NCBI RefSeq assembly: GCF_023184515.1
Contig: NZ_JAAHBP010000017.1
Location: forward strand, 62,001-126,000
Source: Streptomyces sp. D2-8
GTDB lineage: Bacteria > Actinomycetota > Actinomycetes > Streptomycetales > Streptomycetaceae
Reading direction: 5' to 3'
DNA: 64,000 nucleotides
Under the pieces are notes generated by a model, which was given only the letters and a program-made list of their open reading frames with translations, did no database searches and was not told where the DNA came from. Shown here one piece after another: positions 46,365 to 55,780 of the stretch (the first letter of the stretch is position 1; every line of letters begins with the position of its first letter). The position numbers and the translations under genes were made by a program.

Positions 46365-46682
46365 CTACTTGCGGTCCTGCTGGAGGGTCGCCCACAGGCC
46401 GTAGCCGTGCATGGCCTGCACGTCGCGTTCCATCTCCTCGCGGCTGCCGCTGGAGACGACCGCCCGGCCCTTGTGGTGGACATCGAGCATGAGCTTGGTG
46501 GCCTTGTCCTTGGAGTAGCCGAAGTACGACTGGAAGACGTACGTCACGTAGCTCATGAGGTTGACCGGGTCGTTGTGGACGATGGTGACCCACGGGACGT
46601 CCGGCTCGGGTACGGCGAAGACCTCCTCCGCCGACTCGGTGCGTTCGATCTCCAGGGGCGCGGGTGACGTCACACTGCCCAT
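46365..46682 (-). CDS. clpS: ATP-dependent Clp protease adaptor ClpS
   Basis: A 105-residue protein. The N-degron pocket shows [20 protein letters not shown] and the later [13 protein letters not shown] and [10 protein letters not shown]. It delivers N-end-rule substrates to ClpAP or ClpCP. ATG 46682 gives normal length; the frame extends 69 bases upstream. Confidence 0.92.
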   Translation of the reverse strand: MGSVTSPAPLEIERTESAEEVFAVPEPDVPWVTIVHNDPVNLMSYVTYVFQSYFGYSKDKATKLMLDVHHKGRAVVSSGSREEMERDVQAMHGYGLWATLQQDRK

Positions 46683-46789
46683 GCTGCCACCCGAGGGGGG
46701 GAGTCGCACAAACGAGCCTGGCCGTAAGGCGATCGCATCCCCGGAGACCACAATCGTCAGATTGACGAAATGGGGGTACGCTCCTCTTC

Positions 46790-48136
46790 ATGAACACAGC
46801 GGACCTCGGGCTGCCGGTGGATGTTCCGTCGACGGCTCTCTTCACGGACCAGTACGAGCTGACGATGCTGCGGGCCGCCCTCGCGTCGGGCACGGCCGAG
46901 CGACGGAGCGTGTTCGAGGTCTTCACCCGGCGGCTGCCGGACGGGCGCCGTTACGGCGTCGTGGGCGGCACCGGCCGGGTGCTGGACGCGGTGGAGAACT
47001 TCCGCTTCGACACGGCCGTGCTGGACTTCCTGCGCGAGCGGGAGATCGTCGGCGAGGAGACCCTGGAGTGGCTGGACGGCTACCGGTTCAGCGGGGACAT
47101 CTGGGGCTACCCCGAGGGCGAGGTGTACTTCCCGGGCTCGCCGATCATGCGGGTCGAGGGCACCTTCGCCGAGTGCGTGCTGCTGGAGACCGTGATCCTG
47201 TCGATCCTCAACCACGACTCGGCGATCGCCGCGGCCGCCTCGCGCATGTCGGCGGCCGCCGGTGACCGGCCGCTGATCGAGATGGGCGCCCGGCGCACCC
47301 ACGAGCTGGCGGCGGTGGCGGCCTCCCGGGCCGCCTACGTCGGCGGCTTCGCGACCACCTCCGACCTGGCGGCCGGCTTCCGCTACGGCATTCCCACCGT
47401 CGGCACCTCCGCGCACGCCTTCACCCTGCTGCACGACAGCGAGCGGGACGCCTTCCAGGCCCAGGTGAACACGCTGGGCCGGGGCACCACGCTGCTGGTC
47501 GACACCTACGACGTCGCCGAGGCGGTCCGCACGGCCGTCGAGGTCGCCGGGACCGAGCTGGGCGCGGTGCGGATCGACTCCGGCGATCTGCTGCTGGTGG
47601 CGCACCGGGTGCGGCAGCAGCTGGACGAGCTGGGCGCGAGGGACACGAAGATCGTCGTGACCTCGGACCTGGACGAGTACGCGATCGCCTCGCTGGCCGC
47701 GGCGCCGGTGGACGCCTACGGCGTCGGTACGCAGCTGGTGACCGGCTCCGGCCACCCGACCTCCTCGATGGTCTACAAGCTGGTCGCGCGGGCCGAGTCC
47801 GCCGACCCGGACGCGCCGCTGGTGCCGGTGGCGAAGAAGTCCAGCGGCGGCAAGACGTCGGTCGGCGGACGCAAGTGGGCCGCGCGGCGGCTGGACTCCC
47901 ACGGGGTCGCCGAGGCCGAGGTGATCGGCACCGGGCCGGTGCCCGCCGGGCTCGCGGACCGGCAGCTGCCGGTGGAGCTGGTCAAGGGGGGCGAGGTGGT
48001 GGCGCGTGAGCCGCTGGACGCGGCACGGGAGCGGCACACGAGGGCCCGCGCGGGTCTGCCGATGTCGGCCACGCAGCTCTCGCGCGGGGAGCCCGTCCTT
48101 CCCACGGAGTACCTGCACGAGGCCTCGGGTAGCTAG
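46790..48136 (+). CDS. pncB: nicotinate phosphoribosyltransferase
   Basis: A 448-residue protein. TDQYELTMLRAAL, FEVFTRRLPDGRRYGVVGG, GTSAHAFTLLHD (phosphorylated His region), VRIDSGDL and VGTQLVTG are family marks. It salvages nicotinate to NaMN, taking product from the nearby nicotinamidase. A TACGCT box (46777-46782) ends seven bases before the ATG, and no Shine-Dalgarno is seen, suggesting a leaderless mRNA. The stop TAG touches the start of a structured repeat. Confidence 0.92.
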   Translation: MNTADLGLPVDVPSTALFTDQYELTMLRAALASGTAERRSVFEVFTRRLPDGRRYGVVGGTGRVLDAVENFRFDTAVLDFLREREIVGEETLEWLDGYRFSGDIWGYPEGEVYFPGSPIMRVEGTFAECVLLETVILSILNHDSAIAAAASRMSAAAGDRPLIEMGARRTHELAAVAASRAAYVGGFATTSDLAAGFRYGIPTVGTSAHAFTLLHDSERDAFQAQVNTLGRGTTLLVDTYDVAEAVRTAVEVAGTELGAVRIDSGDLLLVAHRVRQQLDELGARDTKIVVTSDLDEYAIASLAAAPVDAYGVGTQLVTGSGHPTSSMVYKLVARAESADPDAPLVPVAKKSSGGKTSVGGRKWAARRLDSHGVAEAEVIGTGPVPAGLADRQLPVELVKGGEVVAREPLDAARERHTRARAGLPMSATQLSRGEPVLPTEYLHEASGS

Positions 48137-48289
48137 GGGGTGTTCTGAATTGTCCAGTGCGGTGCCCGCGGTGTTCGCGGCGTGCCGGACGAAGACCCTC
48201 GTAGCGGAGCTACTTGGGTCTTTGGCCGGTGCGGCGAGGGTGCGTGCCGGGCGCCGTGGGTGCTGTGCGGGACAATTCAGAACACCCCC
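48136..48289. repeat. structured palindromic element, copy B
   Basis: A 154-base unit with perfect 20-base terminal inverted repeats GGGGGTGTTCTGAATTGTCC (48136-48155) and partner (48270-48289). The core holds AAGACCC/GGGTCTT around GTAGC-GGA-GCTAC and matches the core of copy A at 29550-29625. It separates pncB from pncA, which are usually closely spaced. Confidence 0.75.
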
Positions 48290-48403
48290 GGTGTGCCGTG
48301 ACGCGCCGACGACCCGCGACCCCTCCCGTCCGCTCTCCTCTGTCAATAGGCTCGGTGGTTCACCGGCCGGGCTTGCCGACCTCATAGCCGAAGGACACCG
48401 ACC

Positions 48404-48994
48404 ATGCGCCGCGCCTTGATCGTCGTCGATGTGCAGAACGACTTCTGCGAGGGGGGCAGCCTCGCGGTGGCCGGCGGTGCCGATGTGGCCGCCGCCGTCA
48501 CGGAGCTGATCGGGCAGGCCGCCGGGTCCGGCTACCAGCACGTCGTGGCCACCCGCGACCACCACATCGCTCCCGGCGGCCACTTCTCCGCGAACCCGGA
48601 CTACGCCCGCTCCTGGCCCGCGCACTGCGTCGCCGGCACCGAGGGCGTCGGCTTCCATCCGAACTTCGCCCCGGCCGTCGCCTCCGGCTCGATCGACGCG
48701 GTGTTCGACAAGGGGGCGTACTCGGCGGCGTACAGCGGATTCGAGGGCGCCGACGAGAACGGCACGCCCCTGGCGGACTGGCTGCGCTCCCGCGACGTCA
48801 CCGAGGTCGACGTGGTCGGCATCGCCACGGACCACTGCGTGCGCGCCACGGCCCTGGACGCCGCCCGGGAGGGCTTCCGTACGCAGGTCCTGCTGGACCT
48901 GACGGCCGGAGTGGCCCCGGAGAGCACCGAGCGGGCCCTTGAGGAGCTGCGCGAGGCGGGCGTGGAGCTGTCGGGCAAGCCGGTCGTGCAGTAG
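48404..48994 (+). CDS. pncA: nicotinamidase (isochorismatase family)
   Basis: A 196-residue enzyme. Catalytic features: VVDVQNDFCEGGSLAV (Asp), ATRDHHIAPGGHFS (metal His), and GIATDHCVRATALDA (nucleophile Cys). It converts nicotinamide to nicotinate, the substrate of PncB upstream. No strong Shine-Dalgarno is seen. Confidence 0.92.
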   Translation: MRRALIVVDVQNDFCEGGSLAVAGGADVAAAVTELIGQAAGSGYQHVVATRDHHIAPGGHFSANPDYARSWPAHCVAGTEGVGFHPNFAPAVASGSIDAVFDKGAYSAAYSGFEGADENGTPLADWLRSRDVTEVDVVGIATDHCVRATALDAAREGFRTQVLLDLTAGVAPESTERALEELREAGVELSGKPVVQ

Positions 48995-49022
48995 CCCCGA
49001 GGCCCCGGCGGGATCCCGCGGG

Positions 49023-49367
49023 TCAGGTCTGGGCCGTCGGGCGCCGCAGGAGCGCCCGGATCGGGCGCCACAGCTCCTGGACCAGGTCCGGGCTCGTCGC
49101 GACACCGTTGTCGGGAGCCGTGCGCCATATGAGGCCGTCGGGGTGGTGGAGGACCGCGGTGATCTCGTCGGGGGTCGGCGGGGCGGCGTTGCCGCGCAGG
49201 TAGACCGACCGCAGACCGAGGTTGCGGAGCCTGGTCAGGGCCCGGGCGCGGTTCACGGAGTGGACGAGGACGCGGACGGCGCCGGGGCCGTCGGCGGCGG
49301 GGCTGGGCAGGTTCAGTGCCACCACCACCGTGCCGTTCGGCAGCTTGCAGAAGCCTCCTGCGGCCAT
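49023..49367 (-). CDS. hypothetical protein
   Basis: A 114-residue protein with no recognised domain. It starts MAAGGFCKLPNGTVVVALNLP and has an Arg-rich middle (VNRARALTRLRNLGLRSVYLRG) and ends LVQELWRPIRALLRRP. No signal or membrane segment. GATGAG lies upstream of the ATG. Convergent with pncA. Confidence 0.6.
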   Translation of the reverse strand: MAAGGFCKLPNGTVVVALNLPSPAADGPGAVRVLVHSVNRARALTRLRNLGLRSVYLRGNAAPPTPDEITAVLHHPDGLIWRTAPDNGVATSPDLVQELWRPIRALLRRPTAQT

Positions 49368-49489
49368 GCGCTCATCCCCCCGTGTCGGTCGGTGTCAATA
49401 AGAGAGTCACAGGACGCACCTAAACACGGATCGGCGGTGACCCGCCAGTGGGTCACCGCCGATCATGTTCTGACCTGCAAGGATGCGGA

Positions 49490-51838
49490 TTACCTACCCG
49501 CGGAGCCGACCTCCAGCTCGATCGTCGAGCCGTCCTTGGCTTCCTTGAGGATCTTGATCTTCGTGTTGGTGTCAGTGATCTTGACACCCGCGGTGGGGTT
49601 CGACTCGTCGTAGTAGTCGTTCTTCCGGTCGTTGAAGACCGAGACGCCCTTCGACCCCGGGATGTACTTCGCCACGTCCGCCTTGTGCAGCGTCATGCCG
49701 TCGGTGCGGTAGCGGCTGAACGGTGAGTCGTAGGCCTGGATGCGGTTGCGCATCAGCGTGCCGTCGGCCCACTTGAGCGCCTCCGGGTGCGAGTCGATCG
49801 GCAGGACCAGGCCGGTGCCCTGGTGCTGGCTGGTGTTGTTGTCCACCTGGGAGGTGTCCCACTTCCAGATCAACAGGCCGTTCTGGTACGCATAGTGCTC
49901 CACCCAGTCCGGGCGCGCCGTGAAGCCGAAGTTGTACGGGCCGGTCTTCAGCGTCTTGTCGTACGACACGTACTGCCGGTTCTCGGCGATGTAGTACTGC
50001 GCGTAGTCCTTGGTGAAGGACGCGCCGATGCGGGAGAAGCCGGTGGCCTTCCACGCCTCGTCCGCGCTCTCGGCGTTGTCGGTGAAGACGGGCGCACCGT
50101 CGGCCGTCACCGTGATCGCGTCGGCCGCGAAGCCCTTCTGGGCCACGCCGCCGTCGGTCTGGTAGCGGAAGCGGAGGTCGATCTTCTTTCCGGCGTAGGC
50201 GTCGAGCGAGAAGGCGAGCTTCTTGTAGCCGTCGACCGTGCCGGTGAGGACCGGCTTGTCGCTGGCGTCACGCTGGATCGGCTGGCCGTCCACCGTGCCG
50301 TCGACAGCGGTCCAGTTGGCGCCGCCGTCGGTCGAGACCTCGGTGTAGAGGAAGTCGTAGTTGGCCTCGATGTCGTACCAGCCGTCGAGGGTCAGCTGCG
50401 CCTTCGACTTGCCGGTCAGGTCGACGACACGCGTCAGGGTGTTCTTGAGGTTGTCACCGCTGCCGCTCCACCACTGGGTCTTGCCCTCGGCGGGGGTGAC
50501 GATCTCGGTGGTGACCGCCTTCTTGGGGAGGTCGACGACCAGGGCCTGCTTGTGCTTGGTGTTGTACTCCGCCACGCCCAGCTTGTGCCAGGAGTTGACG
50601 CCGGCCTTGGCCTTGTCGTAATTCAGCCAGCCCAGCTGCAGCTTGTCCCAGGCGGTCATGTCGCCGGGCAGGTCGCCGATCTCGTTCTTGCCGGTGCCGA
50701 GCCAGGAACCGGAGGACATCAGCGTCCAGAAGCCGGTGGAGTTCTCGCCGCCCGCGGTGTCGTAGTGGTCCGGCAGGCCGAGGTCGTGGCCGTACTCGTG
50801 GGCGTAGACGCCGAGTCCGCCGTTCTCCGGCTGGACGGTGTAGTCGCCGACCCAGATGCCGGTGTCGCCGATCTTCGCGCCGCCCAGCTTGTTGTTCTCC
50901 GGGCCGGTGGCGCCGGCGTCGGTGCCGAAGGCGTACCAGCGGTGGGCCCAGATCGCGTCGGTGCCCTGGGCGCCGCCGCCCGCGGACTCGTCCTCGCCTG
51001 CGTGCACGATCTGGAAGTGGTCGATGTAGCCGTCGGGCTCGTTGAAGTCGCCGTCGCCGTCGAAGTCGTAGCGGTCCCACTCGTCGAAGCGTGCGACGTC
51101 CGCCTTGATCTGCGCGTCGGTCCTCCCCGCTGCCTTCTGCTGGGAGACCCAGGCGTTCAGACCGTCGCTGACGACGTTCCACACGCTGGAGCAGTTGGTG
51201 TCACCGCAGGCGTTGTTGCCGTAACGGGCCTCGTTGTAGGGGACCTTGACCCAGTCGGAGACCTCGCCGTCGACCGAGTAGCGGCCGGAGGACTGCTTCT
51301 CGTAGTAGGTCTTGACCGAGTCGACGCCCTTGCCGGAACCGAAGTACAGGTCCTGGAAGTAGTCCTGGTCGTAGTCGGCCCTCCACGCCGTGGAGTTGTC
51401 CTTCTTGCGGTCGGGCTTGGCTATCGTGTTGTGCAGCGGGCCCGGGGTGCCGCCGTAGCGGCTGTCGACCTTGTCCCCGAACTCGACCAGGATCGTGAAG
51501 ATCTTGTCGGTCTTCTCGCGGCCGAGCTCGACGTACTTGGCGTCGCCCTTCTTGCTCTTGAGCTGGACGACCTTCGAGCCCTCGCGGTTCTTGACCTTGC
51601 TCTTGCCCGAGAGGACCTGATTCAGGGCCTCCTGGCGCTGAGCGTCCTGGGTCTTGCTCAGCGGGCCTTCGAGGTCGTGCTCGTCGTGGTGACGATCCGC
51701 CGGGTCGTGCCGGTCCACGGTGGTGGACCGGGGAGCCGAGGCGTCGTCGGCCACGGCGTACGTCGAGGCGGTGGCGGTGGCCGCCGCGAGCGCCACGCTT
51801 ATGGCGGCCGCTCTGAACGTCCAGGGTCTACTGGTCAC
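49490..51838 (-). CDS. secreted M6-family metalloprotease (immune inhibitor A type)
   Basis: A 782-residue protein. GTG 51838 has GGAGG about eight bases upstream and gives a signal peptide (FRAAAISVALAAATATASTYAVADD). A propeptide (to about 110) precedes the M6 domain; zinc motif HEYGHDLGLPDHYD, and EF-like YDFDGDGDFNEPDG suggests Ca binding. The C-terminal third is immune-inhibitor-A type beta domains. It is an exported protease; in S. coelicolor a related enzyme sits at this place. Repeats in its upstream region suggest regulation. Confidence 0.9.
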   Translation of the reverse strand: MTSRPWTFRAAAISVALAAATATASTYAVADDASAPRSTTVDRHDPADRHHDEHDLEGPLSKTQDAQRQEALNQVLSGKSKVKNREGSKVVQLKSKKGDAKYVELGREKTDKIFTILVEFGDKVDSRYGGTPGPLHNTIAKPDRKKDNSTAWRADYDQDYFQDLYFGSGKGVDSVKTYYEKQSSGRYSVDGEVSDWVKVPYNEARYGNNACGDTNCSSVWNVVSDGLNAWVSQQKAAGRTDAQIKADVARFDEWDRYDFDGDGDFNEPDGYIDHFQIVHAGEDESAGGGAQGTDAIWAHRWYAFGTDAGATGPENNKLGGAKIGDTGIWVGDYTVQPENGGLGVYAHEYGHDLGLPDHYDTAGGENSTGFWTLMSSGSWLGTGKNEIGDLPGDMTAWDKLQLGWLNYDKAKAGVNSWHKLGVAEYNTKHKQALVVDLPKKAVTTEIVTPAEGKTQWWSGSGDNLKNTLTRVVDLTGKSKAQLTLDGWYDIEANYDFLYTEVSTDGGANWTAVDGTVDGQPIQRDASDKPVLTGTVDGYKKLAFSLDAYAGKKIDLRFRYQTDGGVAQKGFAADAITVTADGAPVFTDNAESADEAWKATGFSRIGASFTKDYAQYYIAENRQYVSYDKTLKTGPYNFGFTARPDWVEHYAYQNGLLIWKWDTSQVDNNTSQHQGTGLVLPIDSHPEALKWADGTLMRNRIQAYDSPFSRYRTDGMTLHKADVAKYIPGSKGVSVFNDRKNDYYDESNPTAGVKITDTNTKIKILKEAKDGSTIELEVGSAGR

Positions 51839-51919
51839 TTGAGATCCTCCCCCGCGTTCGGGCGCGCGGCAGGCAGGGTCCCGGTCATGGAAATCCGCGC
51901 GCGCGTGATCAACGCGTGT

Positions 51920-52035
51920 AGTCAAGTGACGACATTTGACTAGAGGTTTAGAAGAAAAGACAGACCTTGACTTGGACAGGTCAAGTGCACTATGCGGAGG
52001 CGGCGTTCGTTTTACGGACAACCAAACGGTTGTCC
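51920..52035. promoter_or_regulatory. cluster of inverted repeats upstream of the M6 protease
   Basis: Three symmetries in the 51839-52254 gap: AGTCAA-N10-TTGACT (51920-51941), CTTGAC-N8-GTCAAG (51966-51985), and GGACAACC-AAAC-GGTTGTCC (52016-52035). The first two share the TTGAC/GTCAA half-site. They sit 82-197 bases upstream of the protease start and may be operators. No gene lies in the gap; the small membrane gene at 52255 starts just after it. Confidence 0.55.
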
Positions 52036-52254
52036 CGAGGCCCTCCCCACCGGCCGTGCGGGCGCGTGCATATGTCCACTACGTGGACGTCATGACTCCG
52101 TGCGCCCCCTGTGCACCGCCCTTGTTGATTAGGTCACGCTTACCACTGGTTCCGGTCGGGCACCCTGCCGGTGAGAATGTCGGATGGCAAAACGCCCGGA
52201 AGCCGGCGTCATGCCAGGCCGACACCCCCGTGGACCCCCACTTTCGAGGACATG

Positions 52255-52533
52255 ATGGCCATGCCCCGTCCGACTGCCGCACAGCTCGCCTACGGTTCGT
52301 GCACCGTGATCTTCTCGACCCTCGCCATGCTGCTGCTGTCTCAGACGAGTTCGGGTGCGGGGATCGCGATCATCGCCGTCGCGGCGCTCGTCCTCGGACT
52401 GCTGGTCGCCATGACGGTGCCACTGCCCGGGAAGCGCCCGGCCGCGGTGGAGCAGCCCGCGCCCCAGGAACCGCTGCGGGCCTCGGTCCCGGCGCCGGCC
52501 CCGAAGCCGGTCCGCGAACGGGCGGCCTCCTGA
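52255..52533 (+). CDS. small two-helix membrane protein
   Basis: A 92-residue protein with two hydrophobic stretches (SCTVIFSTLAMLLLSQ and AGIAIIAVAALVLGLLVAMTV) and a Pro/Ala-rich tail. GAGGA precedes ATG 52255 by four bases; 52252 and 52261 are also possible. Function unknown; family not recognised. Confidence 0.6.
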   Translation: MAMPRPTAAQLAYGSCTVIFSTLAMLLLSQTSSGAGIAIIAVAALVLGLLVAMTVPLPGKRPAAVEQPAPQEPLRASVPAPAPKPVRERAAS

Positions 52534-52578
52534 CCGCCCGTTGCCCCTTTCCTTACCGCCTGCCCGTCGCCCCCTGCC

Positions 52579-53310
52579 TCAATTGGTGCTGACCACGACC
52601 GTTTTGGCTGCCTTGTCGTGCAGGCCCTGCTTGTAGGGCCGGTCGAAGAAGCTCCAGCCACCCGAGATCGCGGTCCAGACGCAGGCGCAGCAGAAGGCGA
52701 ACGGGATCCACAGCACCGCGGCGCGCATCAGCGCGTTCTGCACGGAGGGCGTCGCGCCGTTGTCCAGGTTGGCCACGCGCATGTGCAGCAGCTTCTTGCC
52801 GAGGGTCTGGCCGGTCCGCACGGTCATGACGGTGTCGTAGGCGATGTAGAGGACGGCGGCGACCGCCGACTGCCAGAACGACTTGCCGACCTCGATGCGG
52901 TCGCTGTCCACGTCGTACTCGTTGACGTCGAAGCCCCAGGTGAGCAGCCAGACGACGACACCCACCAGGATCATGTCGATGATGCGCGCGAGCGTGCGCT
53001 TGCCGCTGTCGGCGAGCGGGGGCATGCCGGCGAGGGGGTCGGTGGGGTGGGAACCGCCGCCGTACGGATCACCGCCGTAGGGGCCGCCGCCGGGAGGGCC
53101 GTCGGCGCCGGGCGGGCCGCCTCCGAAGCCGCCGCCGGGGCCACTGCCGGGACCGCCCGTGCCGCCCGGGCCGCCGTCCCCGTACGGCGGGGGTTCGCTG
53201 CCGTAGGGCGAGCCCGCGCCCTCGCCGGGCGGCTCGTTCGGGGGACGCTTCCTGAACGGGTCGTCTTCCGGGGGCTGCTGACCGGAGCCGGGCGGCGGTT
53301 CACTGCTCAT
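52579..53310 (-). CDS. RDD-domain membrane protein with Gly/Pro-rich N-terminus
   Basis: A 243-residue protein. Residues 1-95 are Gly/Pro-rich low complexity (GGPGGTGGPGSGPGGGFGGG). The RDD domain follows: SGKRTLARIIDMILVGVVVW (Arg-Asp at the first helix), TGQTLGKKLLHMRVA, and SFFDRPYKQGLHDKAAKTVV. Three membrane segments. RDD proteins may be transporters; the exact role is unknown. It is followed upstream by a second RDD gene. Confidence 0.82.
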   Translation of the reverse strand: MSSEPPPGSGQQPPEDDPFRKRPPNEPPGEGAGSPYGSEPPPYGDGGPGGTGGPGSGPGGGFGGGPPGADGPPGGGPYGGDPYGGGSHPTDPLAGMPPLADSGKRTLARIIDMILVGVVVWLLTWGFDVNEYDVDSDRIEVGKSFWQSAVAAVLYIAYDTVMTVRTGQTLGKKLLHMRVANLDNGATPSVQNALMRAAVLWIPFAFCCACVWTAISGGWSFFDRPYKQGLHDKAAKTVVVSTN

Positions 53311-53370
53311 GGCCCGAGTCGACCGCGAACCGGCGGGCTCCGCATCCGGCAGACGGCCGTCCGAGGGAGG

Positions 53371-55113
53371 TCAGCCCGCCACGAACGTGTGTGCGGCCTT
53401 GTCGTGCCAGCACTGGCGCCAGGGCCGGTCGAAGAGGCACCAGGCGACGCCGACGATCCCGACGACGAGGAGCCCGGGCACGCTGTAGACCAGCCAGCGG
53501 CGCAGGGCCGCGCCGAACCCCGGGGAGTCATGGCCCTCGATGTCCCGGACTTCGAGGCCCATCAGCTTCTTGCCGAGGGTGCGGCCCCACTTGGCGGTGG
53601 GCAGCACCTCGCACAGGACACCGGCGAGCAGCAGGACGGCCAGGATGATGCCGAGGTAGATCGAGGTGGTGCCGTCGAGCAGCCAGACCGTGACGGTCTC
53701 GCCGGAGAGCTTGGCCGCGTCGATCTTCTCGTTGACGTGGTCGATCGCCTTGGTGCCGAGCGGTACGGCGGCCGCGGAGGTGAGGGCGGCGAGGACGACG
53801 GTGTCCAGCAGCCGGGCGGTCAGCCGCTTGCCCAGACCGGCGGGTCGGGCCTCCGCCTGGCGCCGGGCGGCCGCCTGGAAGATGTCCTCGACCGGCGGTT
53901 TCCAGGGGGCGACGGGCTGCTCGTCAGCGCCGTCGGCACCGGCGAGCCGGTGCACCTGCTGCGCCCAGGACGACTGACCCCCGCCGGGGCCCGCGCTGAG
54001 GGGAGTGCCGGAGGAGGGGGAGGAGGCGGCGGCGCCGGGCTGGGCGCTGCCGGGGCCGCCGGACTGCGGAGGGACGGTGGGCGCCGCCTGGGGACCGGAC
54101 AGCGCGCTCGGGGCGGCCCCGGAGACCGGTGCACCGGCGCTCCCGGCCGCTGCCTGCGCGCCGGAGGCCCGGGCGGCGGCCGCCTTGCCGGCCCCGAAGC
54201 CGGGCCCTGCGGAGCCGCTCCCGGAATCGGTCGGCCCGGACTGCGCGCCGAACGCGGGTCCCGACGGGCTCCCGCCGTAGGCGGAGGCCGCAGCACTGCC
54301 CGAGCCGGGCGGTCCGAAGCCGGAGCCCGCCGCGGCCTGCCCGCCGAAACCGGAGGCCGCCGAGTCGCCGCCCGACCCCGCCGGTCCGAAGCCGGAGCCC
54401 CCCGCCCCGCCCTGCGCACCGAATCCGGCCCCCGCCGGACCACGGTCCGAACCACCCGGTCCCCCGGCCGGTTTCGAGCCGCCGCCGGCCGGGCCCGTGC
54501 GCGGGGGCACCGCGCGGAACGTCATCGTGCCGTCGTCGGGGGCATCGGCGGGGGCGCCTCCGCCGGGCTTCCCCGTGGGGCGGCGGAACACGAACGTGCC
54601 GCCCCCCGCCGCGGCGTTCGCCTCCTGGTCGGCCGACGCGACGTTCGGCGTGCCGTCGACACGGGCGGACTCGCCATCGGGCCGCTGGTCGGCGTGCGGC
54701 ACCCTCGGGTCGCCACTGTGCGCACCCTGTTGGGCCACGCCCTGCGCCCCCTGCGGCGCGCCCCACGAGACGCGGCGGTCCTGGTCGCCGCCGAAGCCGG
54801 ACTGGCGGGAGCGGTCGGCGCCCCAGGCCGAGGCCGGTTCGGGACGGCTGCCGTGCTGGGCGTCGGCGGCGGACGGCTCCTCGACCGGGTCCTCGTCGAA
54901 GAAGTGCGGGCCGGTCTCCTCGACCGAGGCGGGCTGCGACGCCCCCGCTCCGGGCGGCGGCGCGAGCGACTCACCGTCCTTGGGTGCCGGACGGCTGGTG
55001 CCCGGCACCCAGGAGGCGCCGTTCCAGTACCGGACATATCCAGGAATGGACGGGTCCGGGTAATACCCTTCGCGGGGCCTGTCGTCACCGGGGGCCGGGG
55101 TTGGGGCGCTCAT
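53371..55113 (-). CDS. DUF2510 + RDD membrane protein with long disordered linker
   Basis: A 580-residue protein. Residues about 15-40 match DUF2510 (GYYPDPSIPGYVRYWNGASWV as two parts). A disordered Gly/Ala/Ser/Pro linker (about 45-410) has FG-rich repeats such as SGFGPAGSGGDS and GSGFGPPGSG. The C-terminal RDD domain has LGKRLTARLLDTVVLAAL, GRTLGKKLMGLEVRDI and CLFDRPWRQCWHDKAAHTFV. It is paralogous to the adjacent RDD gene. Start ATG 55113 is the family start; the frame extends 186 bases upstream. Confidence 0.82.
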   Translation of the reverse strand: MSAPTPAPGDDRPREGYYPDPSIPGYVRYWNGASWVPGTSRPAPKDGESLAPPPGAGASQPASVEETGPHFFDEDPVEEPSAADAQHGSRPEPASAWGADRSRQSGFGGDQDRRVSWGAPQGAQGVAQQGAHSGDPRVPHADQRPDGESARVDGTPNVASADQEANAAAGGGTFVFRRPTGKPGGGAPADAPDDGTMTFRAVPPRTGPAGGGSKPAGGPGGSDRGPAGAGFGAQGGAGGSGFGPAGSGGDSAASGFGGQAAAGSGFGPPGSGSAAASAYGGSPSGPAFGAQSGPTDSGSGSAGPGFGAGKAAAARASGAQAAAGSAGAPVSGAAPSALSGPQAAPTVPPQSGGPGSAQPGAAASSPSSGTPLSAGPGGGQSSWAQQVHRLAGADGADEQPVAPWKPPVEDIFQAAARRQAEARPAGLGKRLTARLLDTVVLAALTSAAAVPLGTKAIDHVNEKIDAAKLSGETVTVWLLDGTTSIYLGIILAVLLLAGVLCEVLPTAKWGRTLGKKLMGLEVRDIEGHDSPGFGAALRRWLVYSVPGLLVVGIVGVAWCLFDRPWRQCWHDKAAHTFVAG

Positions 55114-55358
55114 GTCCGTCGTCCCGTATCTGCTCGGGGGCCAAATGGGGGCCTCCACATCTATCAGACGAGCGCAAGCCCCACCGCCGCTCCCACCGGA
55201 CCCACCCCTTTCGAGCACTGATGTGCTACGCACCGCGCCGCTCCGGCGGCTCCCCCTGCGAAAGAACTTCCGGCAAGGCGCGTAATGCCGCGGCCGCACC
55301 CCGCTCTCTCCTCCTGACCGGCCCTCGCGGGCAGCCGTCAGGAGAAGGGAACACCGCC

Positions 55359-55769
55359 ATGCACACCGTGGTGGAACGGGAACTGGAGCTGAAACTCGTC
55401 CTGTCGCCGGAGCGCAGGATCCCGGTGCCGGCCCGGCTCGGGTATCTGACCGACGACCCCTACGCCGTCCACGTCACCTTTCACATCAACACCGAGCACC
55501 CGGTGTACTGGACGTTCGCCCGGGAGCTGCTGGTGGAGGGCGTGTTCCGGCCGTGCGGGCAGGGGGACGTGCGGGTGTGGCCGACGAAGCACGAGGGGCG
55601 CGGCGTCGTGCTGATGGCGCTGAGTTCACCCGACGGGGACGCCCTGCTGGAGGCCCCGGCGGCGGCGGTGTCGGCCTGGCTGGAGCGCACGCTGCGGGTG
55701 GTCCCGCCGGGGACGGAGGGTGAGCAGCTCGGACTGGACGACGAGCTGGCCCAGTTGCTCGCCCAGTGA
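55359..55769 (+). CDS. ssgG: SsgA-like protein (SALP), sporulation-associated
   Basis: A 136-residue protein with the SALP fold: VVERELELKLVLSPERRIPV, YLTDDPYAVHVTFH, WTFARELLVEGV and DVRVWPTKHEGRG. SALPs direct septum placement and spore-wall events in Streptomyces. The name ssgG rests on neighbourhood (M6 protease, RDD genes, then FAD oxidase/TPR/hppD) recalled from S. coelicolor, where SsgG positions sporulation septa. AGGAGAAGGGA precedes the ATG. Confidence 0.75.
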   Translation: MHTVVERELELKLVLSPERRIPVPARLGYLTDDPYAVHVTFHINTEHPVYWTFARELLVEGVFRPCGQGDVRVWPTKHEGRGVVLMALSSPDGDALLEAPAAAVSAWLERTLRVVPPGTEGEQLGLDDELAQLLAQ

Positions 55770-55780
55770 GAGCACAGGCC

